From positions 2,093,501 through 2,157,500 of the forward strand of contig NZ_CP144212.1 of NCBI RefSeq assembly GCF_041378895.1: a stretch of DNA of 64,000 bases. The letters are read 5' to 3'. Of the stretch, positions 1 through 8,430 are shown one piece after another. The position numbers and the translations under genes were made by a program. The DNA comes from Dechloromonas sp. ZY10. GTDB taxonomy: Bacteria > Pseudomonadota > Gammaproteobacteria > Burkholderiales > Rhodocyclaceae. The notes below the pieces were generated by a model. The model had not been told where the DNA came from, did not search any database, and saw nothing but the letters and a program-made list of their open reading frames with translations. How positions within the stretch are numbered: the stretch's first letter is position 1; every line of letters begins with the position of its first letter.

Positions 1-352
1 CATAAGCGACGTGATAGGTCACCAGCGGCGCTTTGGCAACAAACTGCAAAAATGCCAGCAATTGGCGGTCGACCGTGTCGGCATCGAGTTCACCGGAAAA
101 ATCAACGTAGAAGGATTCAGCCGGCCGGATTGCACCACGCCGGACTACGGCGGCGCTGATCGCCAACAATTCATCATTGCTCCCCTGGCGCCCGCCAGTG
201 GCAATATCGACCACCACATAGCGGGTGTGGAAGTGCACCTCGTCCAGCGAGGGGGCCGCAGCCTCGCGCCACAACCCCAGGTCGGCACGGATATCGGCCG
301 CCAGTTGCGCCGCCGGCTGGTCGCGAAAGAGTAGTTTCTTGATCCCGAACAT
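1..352 (-). CDS. DnaQ-fold 3'-5' exonuclease-like protein, partial (runs off the left edge), degenerate active site
   Basis: The minus strand encodes 117 N-terminal residues from an ATG at 352, five bases after the stop of the DUF294 gene. It has the DnaQ-type exonuclease start: a hydrophobic strand YVVVDIATGG about 45 residues in, matching motif ExoI (normally V-x-D-x-E-T-T-G). The second acidic residue is Ala (D-I-A-T instead of D-x-E-T). The ExoII region reads LVTYHVAY where active enzymes have an H-N-x-x-F-D pattern. The position after a DUF294 gene matches exonuclease/DUF294 neighbours of CrbS-type kinases in other proteobacteria. I infer a catalytically weakened or inactive nuclease fold. 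The C-terminal half, including the third motif, lies outside the window. Confidence 0.7.
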   Translation of the reverse strand, partial: MFGIKKLLFRDQPAAQLAADIRADLGLWREAAAPSLDEVHFHTRYVVVDIATGGRQGSNDELLAISAAVVRRGAIRPAESFYVDFSGELDADTVDRQLLAFLQFVAKAPLVTYHVAY

Positions 353-357
353 GATGG

Positions 358-2316
358 TCAGTTGATCTGGTAATCGAGTTTGAGACGGGTTTGCAATTTA
401 CGAGCCTGCCGGAAGGACTCCTTCAGGATGCGCCGGTCAAGCTCGTTGAGTTTCTCCGGATCGATCAGGTTATGCCCTTGCTCACCCGGCTCGCCTTCCA
501 GATACTGGTGCTGCAAGCGCAGCAACTGGATGAAGTTGAGGGCCTCGACGATTGCGTTGATTTCCTCGTTCTTCATCGAGAGGCGCTGCGCCGACTGCCG
601 CAAACGCTGGCCGGTGTTGCTGTTATGAACTCCGGTCGCCAGCGCGTAAATGCGCGCTACATCGACAAAAATCCGCGATCCGTATTTCTTGAGGTCGATC
701 TTGCCCGGATGATCGGGCTCCAGATCGGTCAGGAAGTCGCGCAGCTTGCCCAGCGGCGGCGCAACATCGAGGGCATTGCGCGCCATCGCCTGCAGGAAGA
801 TCGGATTGGCTTCAGCCTGACCGAGCAGGTGGCGGCGCATGTTGTCGGCCAGCTCGCTCTTGCCGAACAAGGGCCGGAAATCGAAAAAGATGGTGGCGTT
901 GAGCAGCGCATCCGGGTGCGGCATGCGAATCCACAGGCTGAACTGCTCCTTCCACTCATCCAGAGACAGACACCACTGCGGATTGCTGGCCATGATGTTG
1001 CCCTTGCACAGAGGGAAGCCACAACGGTCGAGATCCTGATTGACATCGCGGGCAAAGGCCAGGAAACGCTGCTTGAGCACCTCCAGGCTTTCGCCTTCCG
1101 GCACTGCAAAGACAATCCCGTTATCCTGATCGGTACTGAAGGTCTGCTCGTCACGCCCTTCCGAACCGAAAGCCAGCCAAGCCCAATCGACACCGTCGAA
1201 CGGATGACGTTCAAGATTGAGTTGCAACACCCGCTTGGTCACTGCATCGTTGAGGGCAGAGATGAACTGGGTCAACTGCTCTGCGCCGACCCCCTGGGCA
1301 AGCATATTGAACGCCAACAGACGAACATCGGCGGAGGCTTGCTGCAAGCCTTCGATATCTCTGGCGGCATCGATGGCCTGGCGAATCTGGCGCAAACCGA
1401 CCCGCTGCAGTGCAAACAGATCGCGCTCCGAAACCACTCCGGTCAGGCACCCCTCGATGTCGGTAACCAACACATGGCGAATGCCGTGCGTCGCCATCGC
1501 CAGCATCGCATCGTAAGCCGTCGCATGCTCCTCAAGCATGAATGGAGAAGGCGACATCGCCGCACTGATCGGCGAACTGTGCGGCAGATCGGCGAGCACT
1601 ACCCGGTCCAGCAGATCGCTACGGGTAAATACCCCGACTGGCTTACGGTCGTCGCCGGCGATCACCAGCGAACCGATACCAGCCTGCGACATGATTTCCA
1701 TGGCCTGACGCAACGGGGTTTCAGGAGCCACTGACAGCGGCGAACGGGAACCGATTCCGGACAGCGGTGAATTCAGCGTCTGCTGCTCGTTCGCCTTCTG
1801 CGCAAACTGCAACTGTAACTGTCGGCGCGACTGATCGAGCAGGCTGGCAATATACTGAGTGCAGAACAGATTGAACTCGGGGCTGCTCGCCATCAGTTCA
1901 AGGAAGCGCTCAGCCGGCAAACGATAACAAAAACTATCTTCAGTGGCGGTATAGATATTGGTCGATGGACGCCCGGCAGTCACCGCGCCAATCGGAAAAC
2001 CCTCGCCAGCGCCAAGATGCAGCTGCGAATACTCGGTCAGGGTAACCTCACCCGCTTGCCGCGCATACACCTTGCCGGACTCGATCAAATAGAAATAGCG
2101 GACATTGCCGGCATCCGGCCCGATCACTTCGCTACCTGCCGGATAGAACGCAATCTGCGCATGCTCGGCAAAGAACGCCAAGGCCTCCGGTGCCATCCGG
2201 TTAAACGGCGCATGCCGCTTGAGAAATGCGGCGGTATTCCCGGAAACCCGGCGCATGCCATCCTGGCGCAAGCTGTTCTCGATCGCTGACATGCTGTTTT
2301 CTTGTTGTGTGCTCAC
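358..2316 (-). CDS. Cyclic nucleotide-binding / CBS / DUF294 nucleotidyltransferase-like protein
   Basis: A 652-residue cytoplasmic protein. Domains in order: a cNMP-binding fold (about 30-150), a CBS pair (about 185-305), a GlnD-like DUF294 nucleotidyltransferase domain (about 320-470) with the GS pair at 384-385 in FGSEGRDEQ and the acidic motif T-D-Q-D-N at 395-399, and a C-terminal DUF294_C helical domain (about 490-640). The start is a GTG with GGAGGG nine bases upstream; an ATG at 2292 is the alternative. It is a probable uridylyl- or adenylyl-transferase with adenosine-nucleotide-sensing modules. Its substrate is unknown. It sits in the acetate-signalling block next to exonuclease-like genes, an arrangement recurring around CrbS-type kinases. 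Confidence 0.9.
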   Translation of the reverse strand: MSTQQENSMSAIENSLRQDGMRRVSGNTAAFLKRHAPFNRMAPEALAFFAEHAQIAFYPAGSEVIGPDAGNVRYFYLIESGKVYARQAGEVTLTEYSQLHLGAGEGFPIGAVTAGRPSTNIYTATEDSFCYRLPAERFLELMASSPEFNLFCTQYIASLLDQSRRQLQLQFAQKANEQQTLNSPLSGIGSRSPLSVAPETPLRQAMEIMSQAGIGSLVIAGDDRKPVGVFTRSDLLDRVVLADLPHSSPISAAMSPSPFMLEEHATAYDAMLAMATHGIRHVLVTDIEGCLTGVVSERDLFALQRVGLRQIRQAIDAARDIEGLQQASADVRLLAFNMLAQGVGAEQLTQFISALNDAVTKRVLQLNLERHPFDGVDWAWLAFGSEGRDEQTFSTDQDNGIVFAVPEGESLEVLKQRFLAFARDVNQDLDRCGFPLCKGNIMASNPQWCLSLDEWKEQFSLWIRMPHPDALLNATIFFDFRPLFGKSELADNMRRHLLGQAEANPIFLQAMARNALDVAPPLGKLRDFLTDLEPDHPGKIDLKKYGSRIFVDVARIYALATGVHNSNTGQRLRQSAQRLSMKNEEINAIVEALNFIQLLRLQHQYLEGEPGEQGHNLIDPEKLNELDRRILKESFRQARKLQTRLKLDYQIN

Positions 2317-2536
2317 GAACCACTACCCTCCACTAAAAGTACCCTCCCCACCTGCCGCACCGGGCAAACCCGGTCAGTCATGCCGATGAAGGGATGGTCA
2401 CAAAATTGACTAAAGCCCCTGCTCCGACTCACCAGCCTTTGCGCCTGCCCGCGCGGTGCCGGAAAGCCCTGGCAGTAATGACACGGTCGACCAGCCCGAC
2501 AGGTAAAAAACCTGGCGCCGGGCGGTCACGGGCCGC

Positions 2537-4702
2537 TCAGTACTTGACCCGGGCAAAATAGGTCTTCTCCGCTGCTTCCAGCGCCTGCCGCAAGGTCACG
2601 ATCCCCTGCTCCTCGAGCAGCGGAATCAGCTTGAGGAAAACGGCTCCGGTCGCCAGCGCATCCTCCAGGGCATTGTGCCGGGTGCCGATCGAAATTCCCA
2701 GACGCTCAAGAATGGTGTCCAGCTTGTGCGACTCCTGGTTCGGGTGCACCACCGCAGACAGCAACAGGGTATCGAGCACCGGCTGGGTAAAACGGATGCC
2801 GGTACGCTCCTCCTTGATCTGCAGGAAACGCATGTCGAATGCAGCGTTATGGGCAATCAGCACGGTTTCCTCGCAGAAAGCATGGAAGGCGGGCAGCACA
2901 ATGTCGATATTCGGCTTGCCCCGCACCATGTCCTCGGAAATACCGTGAATCGGGATCGACTCAGGCTTGAGCGGCATCTCGGGATCAACCAGCTGGTCGA
3001 AAGTTTCCTGACGCAAAAGACGGTTATTGATAATCCGCGCCGCGCCGATCTGGATGATCTCGTCGCCCTTCGATGGCTCAAGACCGGTAGTTTCCGTATC
3101 AAAAACGGTATAAGCCAGTTCCGACAGCTTGCGATCAAGGTTGATCGACTTGTCCTCGAAGCGGAAGAGATCGAAATCGTAGTACTCGGGACGTCCGGTC
3201 CCGCGACTGCGCTCCTCGACCTCGGGTGCGTTTTCCGGCGTGGCCACCGGCAGCACGAAACGGAAGAAGGCGCGATGCGCGGCCTTCTCGCGTTCGTACC
3301 AGATTTCTCCGCCGTGCCGGTCAATCACATCGCGCAGGTTGAGCGGCGAAACCTCACCGGCCACCTGCAAGGGCTCCAGTTCCCAGGTATAAAAAGTTTC
3401 CGAGGACATCGCCGGTCCGGCCCAGATCAGATCCAGATAAGCCAGTTTGCCGTTGGCGGTCAGGCGGAAGCGCAACTCCCGCGGGTCGTAATGATCCTCC
3501 AGCCGGGAAGCCAGCGATACCAGCGCAAAAACCAGCGAGAAGCTATCGGCCTTGATCCACAAGGTATCGTCGATCTCTTCAGTCTTGCTCGGCAATTTGA
3601 GTTTATCGTCGATCCGCTTCTGGGCGGCGGCAATGATGTCGATCCCGAGCACATCTTCGAGCGGCCAACGGGCCTTCATCGAATCGGAGAACTCACCCAT
3701 GATCTGGTCGATAGTGTGGCTGCGCTTGGCAACCTCGTCGTTGATCACGCCCAGGAAGCGTTCGCGTAGTTCGGCCTCCATGTCCGGGTAGTCAAGCAGA
3801 TTGGCAACCGCTGCCCGGATATTCGCAATCGACGAGCGACTGCCCTCGGTCAAAGTGTGCAGGACCTGGTCGCGCCGCGCTTCCTGTTCGATGCTGCGAG
3901 TGATGTTCTCGACCGTCAGCACGTAGCCGCTCATTGCCGGCTCAGCCTCGCTGCCGCCGGTCAGGACCGGCACCATCTGGACGCGCAGTAACTGACCATT
4001 GCGGGCAGTGGTAATGAAATTGGCGATCGCCGCCTTGCCCGCAGCAAACCGTTGGTGGATCACGTCCTGGGCATGCTCGATCTGGCTCTTGTCGAGAATC
4101 GAGAAAATCGACCGGCCCAAGCCGATCAGGGCACCACCAGCAACGGTAGTCGGCCCTTGCGCCAAGGCCGTGAACTGCAGGCGGGCGCGGTTGTTGTAGA
4201 GCAGAATGCGACCGTCAAGGTTGCACACCACGACTGCCAGCGCCAGTTCGGACATCAGCGCGGCAAGCCGGTTCTTCTCCTCCTCGACCGAAGCCTTGGC
4301 CTTGGCCACCTGAGCGTCGACATCGCGCATCAATTCGTCGCGCTGCTGTGCCAGTTCGTTGGCAGCCAGCGCCAGCTGGCTGACCTCCGGGGGGCTGTCG
4401 GGTGCAATGGCAACACGGAAATCGCGGTTGGCATTGCGCATCAGGCGTAGCGATTCAGCCATCCGCAACAGTCCCTCGACATAGTGTTTGAACAGCCGGT
4501 GCAAAACCAGCACACCGAAGGCAAAGCCGGTCAGGGTCATCATCGTGCCGACCGGCAGACGCGACAACAACAACTCGGTCAGCATCTGCCGTTCGGCTTC
4601 CCTCATATCGAGCCAGACCAGCAGCGAGGTTACGGTGAATGGACCGGTCATCAACAGACCGAGAACGACAACTGCAAGAATGAAGCGATGTTTAGCCTGC
4701 AT
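2537..4702 (-). CDS. Membrane-bound PAS / pseudo-histidine-kinase fused to a DEDDh 3'-5' exonuclease
   Basis: A 721-residue fusion. Two membrane segments (about 7-31 and 52-70) lead into a HAMP/coiled-coil stretch (75-150), a PAS-like domain (150-270), a dimerisation-type helix (275-340), an ATPase-like domain (350-490) and a DnaQ exonuclease domain (528-700). Where kinases carry the phosphorylated His (H-E-L-R-T-P), this has T-E-G-S-R-S at 285-290, so phosphotransfer looks lost. The nuclease domain keeps all DEDDh residues: D535 and E537 in FDTETTG, D623 in HNAAFD, H676 and D681 in RHNALED. It probably cleaves DNA or RNA 3' ends at the inner face of the membrane under sensory control; the substrate is unknown. 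It follows the receiver gene by 89 bp. Confidence 0.9.
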   Translation of the reverse strand: MQAKHRFILAVVVLGLLMTGPFTVTSLLVWLDMREAERQMLTELLLSRLPVGTMMTLTGFAFGVLVLHRLFKHYVEGLLRMAESLRLMRNANRDFRVAIAPDSPPEVSQLALAANELAQQRDELMRDVDAQVAKAKASVEEEKNRLAALMSELALAVVVCNLDGRILLYNNRARLQFTALAQGPTTVAGGALIGLGRSIFSILDKSQIEHAQDVIHQRFAAGKAAIANFITTARNGQLLRVQMVPVLTGGSEAEPAMSGYVLTVENITRSIEQEARRDQVLHTLTEGSRSSIANIRAAVANLLDYPDMEAELRERFLGVINDEVAKRSHTIDQIMGEFSDSMKARWPLEDVLGIDIIAAAQKRIDDKLKLPSKTEEIDDTLWIKADSFSLVFALVSLASRLEDHYDPRELRFRLTANGKLAYLDLIWAGPAMSSETFYTWELEPLQVAGEVSPLNLRDVIDRHGGEIWYEREKAAHRAFFRFVLPVATPENAPEVEERSRGTGRPEYYDFDLFRFEDKSINLDRKLSELAYTVFDTETTGLEPSKGDEIIQIGAARIINNRLLRQETFDQLVDPEMPLKPESIPIHGISEDMVRGKPNIDIVLPAFHAFCEETVLIAHNAAFDMRFLQIKEERTGIRFTQPVLDTLLLSAVVHPNQESHKLDTILERLGISIGTRHNALEDALATGAVFLKLIPLLEEQGIVTLRQALEAAEKTYFARVKY

Positions 4703-4758
4703 CGAAATCTTCCGGCAAGAGAATCGGGCGGACCGGCACCGTTGCCAGCCCCTTGTTT

Positions 4759-4782
4759 ACCCCGCAAACGGGGTGACCGTAG
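4759..4782. repeat. Short hairpin-containing repeat, copy 1 (CCCCGCAAACGGGG...GACCGTAG)
   Basis: This intergenic 24-mer contains the stem CCCCG/CGGGG with a CAAA loop, followed by TGACCGTAG. A second copy at 6772-6795, inside the symporter-kinase gene, matches it at all but a few positions. Its right end resembles the CGACCGTAG end of the palindrome at 15018-15059. It may belong to a small dispersed repeat family. Confidence 0.4.
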
Positions 4783-4791
4783 TCATGCAAC

Positions 4792-5160
4792 TCAGGCCGC
4801 GAGCATTTCCTTAACTTTGGCGACCAGGTCCTTGGTTGAAAACGGCTTGGTCACATAAGCATTGGCACCGAGCGCCAGCCCCTTGGCAACCTCGGTTTCG
4901 CGCCCCTTGGCAGTCAGCATCACAATCCGCAGCCCGGACTTTTCCGGATCGGCACGCAAGGCCTCACATACTTCGAAGCCGGATTTCTTCGGCATCATCA
5001 CGTCCAGCAGGACCAGGTCCGGAGCAAAGCTCGCGGCCTTGCTCAAAGCCTCCTCGCCATCGCCGGCCACGGCCACCTCGAAACCCTCCTTTTTCATCAG
5101 GAATTCGAGGGAAATGACAATGTTCGGCTCATCGTCAACGATCAGGATTTTTTTACTCAT
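4792..5160 (-). CDS. Stand-alone response regulator receiver protein (CheY-like)
   Basis: A 122-residue single receiver domain. Acidic pocket D9-D10, phospho-acceptor D53 in LLLDVMMP, T83 and K105 are all present, and no output domain follows. The ATG has a good AAGGGAG site. It begins 15 bp after the symporter-kinase gene, so it is very likely its phosphorylation partner. In the well-studied CrbS/CrbR and MxtR/ErdR systems the partner regulator carries a LuxR-type DNA-binding domain. Its absence here means the signal must pass to another protein, possibly the downstream exonuclease fusion or an unlinked regulator. Confidence 0.95.
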   Translation of the reverse strand: MSKKILIVDDEPNIVISLEFLMKKEGFEVAVAGDGEEALSKAASFAPDLVLLDVMMPKKSGFEVCEALRADPEKSGLRIVMLTAKGRETEVAKGLALGANAYVTKPFSTKDLVAKVKEMLAA

Positions 5161-5175
5161 GCGGTATGTCTCCCT

Positions 5176-7881
5176 TTATACGTCCGGTGCCGGCAAGGGC
5201 ACCGTGAAAATGAAACAGGCTCCCGTTCCGGGCCTGCTTTCCACCCAAAGCTTACCACCAAAGTGCTCGACAATCTGCCGGCTGATCGGAAGTCCGAGCC
5301 CTGTCCCCTGCGGCTTTGCGGTCATCGTATCGCCCCCCTGGCGAAACTTTTCGAAAATGACATTGCATTCATCGGCTGTCAAGCCGGGACCATTATCCAA
5401 AACCTCGACCCTGACCTCGTAATCGTTGCTGGCCAGCCGCACCCGCACCTCGCCCTGGGTCGGTGGCGCAAACTTGACAGCGTTCGACAGCAGATTGACC
5501 AGCACCTGCATCAAGCGGTCATGATCGGCAATCACCACCGGACCGCGCGGCGGCAACTCGCCACCGAGGCGAACCGCCTTTTCGTCAAACAAGGCCTGTA
5601 GCGAGGCCATTGCAGCCCGCACGATCTCGCCGACATCGACCGGCTCGCTGGCCCATTCGGCACGCCCGGATTCGAGCTTGGCCAGGTCGAGAATCTGATT
5701 GATCAGTCGTGTCAAACGCTCGCTCTCGGTGACGATGATGCCGAGAAAGCGCCGCCGCTGCTCCAGATCAATCCGTGGATCATCGTGCAGCATTTCCGAC
5801 AGCGCACGAATCGAGGTCAGCGGAGTGCGCAACTCGTGGGTGACGGTGGAGACAAAATCATCCTTCATCCGGTCGAGTTCGCGCAGCCGCTGGTTGGCCG
5901 CCCGCAATTCGGCAGTGGCCTGCTCAAGCGCCTGCTGCTTGGTTTCGAGTTCGCGGCTGTAGGCCCGGATCTGATTGGCCTCCTCGAGAATGTCGAGCAC
6001 CTCCTCCAGCCCTGGCTCCTCGGCATCGACCAGCGACGCAATCATCACCCGGGCACTCGCCGAGCCAATCGCTCCGGCCAGTTCGCGTTCGACAAATGCC
6101 ACCAGGGCTGCATCGGCAGACGGCAAGACGGAATCCGAACACCCCCTGGACAAGGCATATTGGCTCAGCCGCTGCCTGGCCCGGTCCCGCCCGAGGAAAC
6201 GCTCCAGCAAGGCCAGCAACGGCTCGGCAGCCACCTTGCCCCGCCATAGTCCGGTTGCAACCAGCGCTTGCGAGGCCTGCTCGACATCGACAAAACGCTC
6301 GGCCTGCGCAGCCTCCAACGCATCCCGGCGCCCGAACAGCGAGACCGTCAGATACAGCCCCAGATTGAACAGCAGGCTCCACCATAGCGCGTGAGTGATC
6401 TCATCCAGCCCGCTCAAGCCGAACAAGGCCTGCGGCCGCAACCAGCCGATACCCCACGGCCCGGCCACGACAAACCCCGTGTCGATCCAGCCAGACCGGG
6501 CAAATGAGGGCAGCAACAGGGTATACAGCCAGAGTGCAAAACCGGCGAGCAACCCGGCCAGCGCCCCTTGGCGGGTTCCCTGCTTCCAGTACATGCCGCC
6601 AAACAGGGCTGGCGCAAACTGGGCTACCGCCGCGAAGGAAATCAAGCCGATCCCGACCAGGGCATAAGCCTCACCGGCCAAACGGAAGTAAAGGTAGCCA
6701 AGGAACAGGACCAAGGCAATCGCAGCACGCCGGACGCCAAGCAGCCAGCTGGCAGTAAGCATCTGGTTTTTGCCCCGCAACCGGGTTGACCGTAGCAAAC
6801 CCGGCATCACCAGGTCATTGCAGATCATCGTCGACAGCGCGATGGTTTCGACGATCACCATCCCGGTGGCAGCCGACAGGCCGCCGATGAAAACCAGAAT
6901 GGCCAAAGCCTCCGCCCCTTGCGATAGCGGCAAACTCAGCACAAAAGTATCCGGATTGCCCTGGCCGCCAAAATGCAGCATTCCCCCCAGAGCCAATGGC
7001 AGGACAAACACATTGATCAGCAACAGATAGAGCGGAAACAGCCACAGCGCCCGCCGCAAATGTCCTTCGTCAACATTTTCGACCACCAGCACCTGGAATT
7101 GCCGCGGCAACAAGATGATCGCAAATCCGGAAAGCAGGATCAGCGCCAGCCAGTTCCCCGCCTTTGCCGGATCGGGACGCAGCAATTGCTGCAACTGGGA
7201 ATCGGCGGCAGCTCGCCGGAACAAGTCGACAAAGCCATCGAACATCCCCCACGTCACAAACGCCCCTACTGCGACAAAAGCCAGAAGCTTGACCAGGGAT
7301 TCGAAGGCAATCGCCGCAACCATACCCTCATGGCGCTCAGTCGCGTCAAGATGCCGGGTCCCGAACAGGATGGTAAATATGGCCAGCAAGGCCGCGATCA
7401 GCAAGGTCGGATCGAACAGCCCACCCGATCCCTGTGCGAGAGAAGGGAAAAAAACCTCCAATGCTGCCGCTACAGCTTTCAATTGCAGCGCAATGTAAGG
7501 AACAATCCCGAGTACAGCAATAACCGTCACCAGCCCTGCCAGCAAATGGCTTTTACCGTAGCGCGAGGCAATGAAGTCGGCAATCGAGGTAATCCGCTGC
7601 TGCTTGCAGATGCGCAGCATCTTGAGCACCACCCCGCCGGCCAACAGCATCAGCGTCGGCCCCAGATAGATGGTGAGAAAGGACAAGCCACCGGAACTTG
7701 CACGGCCGACACTGCCAAAAAACGTCCAGGAAGTGCAATACACCGCCAGCGACAGCGCATACACTGACGGCCCGAGCAGACTGCGTCCGGCATCAGCGCG
7801 GGCGTCGCCGATCCGCGCGATGATGAAAAGAATGGCCAGGTAAACACAGACCAGCAGAGCGAGCAACCAGCCGGAAATCAT
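5176..7881 (-). CDS. Sodium/solute symporter-type sensor histidine kinase (CrbS/MxtR-like)
   Basis: A 901-residue membrane sensor. The first 515 residues are an SLC5/SSS symporter domain with about 13 membrane segments. A linker and coiled coil (about 520-670) lead to a HisKA domain with H682 in THELRTP and a HATPase domain to the C terminus (D-N-G-P-G-L and G-T-G-L-G-L glycine boxes). Members of this family couple uptake or sensing of acetate or other carboxylates to acetyl-CoA synthetase expression. The acs gene lies directly upstream on the same strand, which fits that role. The start overlaps the stop of the preceding small membrane gene (ATGA), indicating translational coupling. Confidence 0.93.
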   Translation of the reverse strand: MISGWLLALLVCVYLAILFIIARIGDARADAGRSLLGPSVYALSLAVYCTSWTFFGSVGRASSGGLSFLTIYLGPTLMLLAGGVVLKMLRICKQQRITSIADFIASRYGKSHLLAGLVTVIAVLGIVPYIALQLKAVAAALEVFFPSLAQGSGGLFDPTLLIAALLAIFTILFGTRHLDATERHEGMVAAIAFESLVKLLAFVAVGAFVTWGMFDGFVDLFRRAAADSQLQQLLRPDPAKAGNWLALILLSGFAIILLPRQFQVLVVENVDEGHLRRALWLFPLYLLLINVFVLPLALGGMLHFGGQGNPDTFVLSLPLSQGAEALAILVFIGGLSAATGMVIVETIALSTMICNDLVMPGLLRSTRLRGKNQMLTASWLLGVRRAAIALVLFLGYLYFRLAGEAYALVGIGLISFAAVAQFAPALFGGMYWKQGTRQGALAGLLAGFALWLYTLLLPSFARSGWIDTGFVVAGPWGIGWLRPQALFGLSGLDEITHALWWSLLFNLGLYLTVSLFGRRDALEAAQAERFVDVEQASQALVATGLWRGKVAAEPLLALLERFLGRDRARQRLSQYALSRGCSDSVLPSADAALVAFVERELAGAIGSASARVMIASLVDAEEPGLEEVLDILEEANQIRAYSRELETKQQALEQATAELRAANQRLRELDRMKDDFVSTVTHELRTPLTSIRALSEMLHDDPRIDLEQRRRFLGIIVTESERLTRLINQILDLAKLESGRAEWASEPVDVGEIVRAAMASLQALFDEKAVRLGGELPPRGPVVIADHDRLMQVLVNLLSNAVKFAPPTQGEVRVRLASNDYEVRVEVLDNGPGLTADECNVIFEKFRQGGDTMTAKPQGTGLGLPISRQIVEHFGGKLWVESRPGTGACFIFTVPLPAPDV
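6772..6795. repeat. Short hairpin-containing repeat, copy 2
   Basis: A near-copy of the intergenic element at 4759-4782, here inside the symporter-kinase coding sequence, where it encodes part of a loop around residues 362-370. The shared core is CCCCGCAA, then CGGG, then TGACCGTAG. Chance convergence cannot be excluded. Confidence 0.35.
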
Positions 7882-8078
7882 CCGCGCCCTCGACGGCCGC
7901 TCAATGCAGCCAGAGCAATCACACCGGCCCAGACCGCAAACAGGTAGAACCAGCCCGCCCCCGCCGACTCGGCAACCGGCGGCAGTACCGACAACATCGG
8001 GAAATTGAGCAAAACACCGGCAAACATGGCGAGTACCGCCAATCGCTGGGCCGCCCGCGCCCCTTCCTTGCGTCGCAT
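7878..8078 (-). CDS. Small membrane protein upstream of the symporter kinase
   Basis: A 66-residue protein with a basic N terminus (MRRKEGARAAQR) and two hydrophobic segments (about 12-30 and 42-58). The ATG at 8078 has a strong GGAGGTGA site six bases upstream. The frame stays open to another ATG at 8210 that also has a strong AGGAGGAGACA site, so a 110-residue form is possible. The extra stretch looks non-conserved and spans two hairpins, so I prefer the short form. It overlaps the kinase start by four bases. Small two-helix proteins commonly accompany this symporter family, perhaps as a subunit. Confidence 0.75.
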   Translation of the reverse strand: MRRKEGARAAQRLAVLAMFAGVLLNFPMLSVLPPVAESAGAGWFYLFAVWAGVIALAALSGRRGRG

Positions 8079-8124
8079 CGAAATCACCTCCGGATCGATG
8101 GTAACAAGCACTACCCTAAAGGGA

Positions 8125-8155
8125 AACGGCCGGCACGCCAAGCGTGCCGGCCGTT
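8125..8155 (-). terminator. Perfect 14-bp stem-loop between acs and the symporter-kinase operon
   Basis: The arms at 8125-8138 and 8142-8155 (AACGGCCGGCACGC and its complement) are separated by three bases. On the minus strand the stem is followed by TTTCCCTTT, giving a weak intrinsic-terminator or attenuator look. It lies between an upstream SD-ATG (8210) and the preferred start of the small membrane gene (8078). Confidence 0.55.
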
Positions 8156-8189
8156 GGTTTGGCATACAGTCTGATGCGACCGTACGGGA

Positions 8190-8208
8190 GGCCGTCTTGT
8201 GGACGGCC
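8190..8208 (-). promoter_or_regulatory. Hairpin abutting an orphan SD-ATG in the leader
   Basis: The seven-bp stem GGCCGTC/GACGGCC with a 5-nt loop begins at the last base of an ATG (8210-8208) that follows AGGAGGAGACA. It could mask or modulate initiation in the leader of the symporter-kinase operon. Confidence 0.4.
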
Positions 8209-8333
8209 ATTGTCTCCTCCTTGCCTTTTGTCTTTTTTCCACCTGACGTGACAAGGGTCCGTCAGGCAGTGTAATCCTCAGCCCGGCAGTTCGCTGCCAG
8301 GCCTCCCGCAGTCATCATGCAACTTTCGGGAAG

Positions 8334-8361
8334 CCGGAATTGGCCTTGCCGCCAATTCCGG
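8334..8361 (-). terminator. Stem-loop downstream of acs
   Basis: Eleven-bp arms (CCGGAATTGGC at 8334-8344 and its complement at 8351-8361) have a 6-nt loop. The loop lies about 70 bp after the acs stop on the minus strand. No clean U-tract follows, so it may be a 3' stabilising hairpin rather than a terminator. A further small stem (GGCAG/CTGCC, loop TTCG) lies at about 8285-8298. Apart from these and the leader hairpins I see nothing in 8079-8430. Confidence 0.45.
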
Positions 8362-8430
8362 AAACCACATCGACTCCGGAACGTACCGGCGTCGCGGACA
8401 TCGCCTCACGGCGAAGCCCGGTACCCCGAC

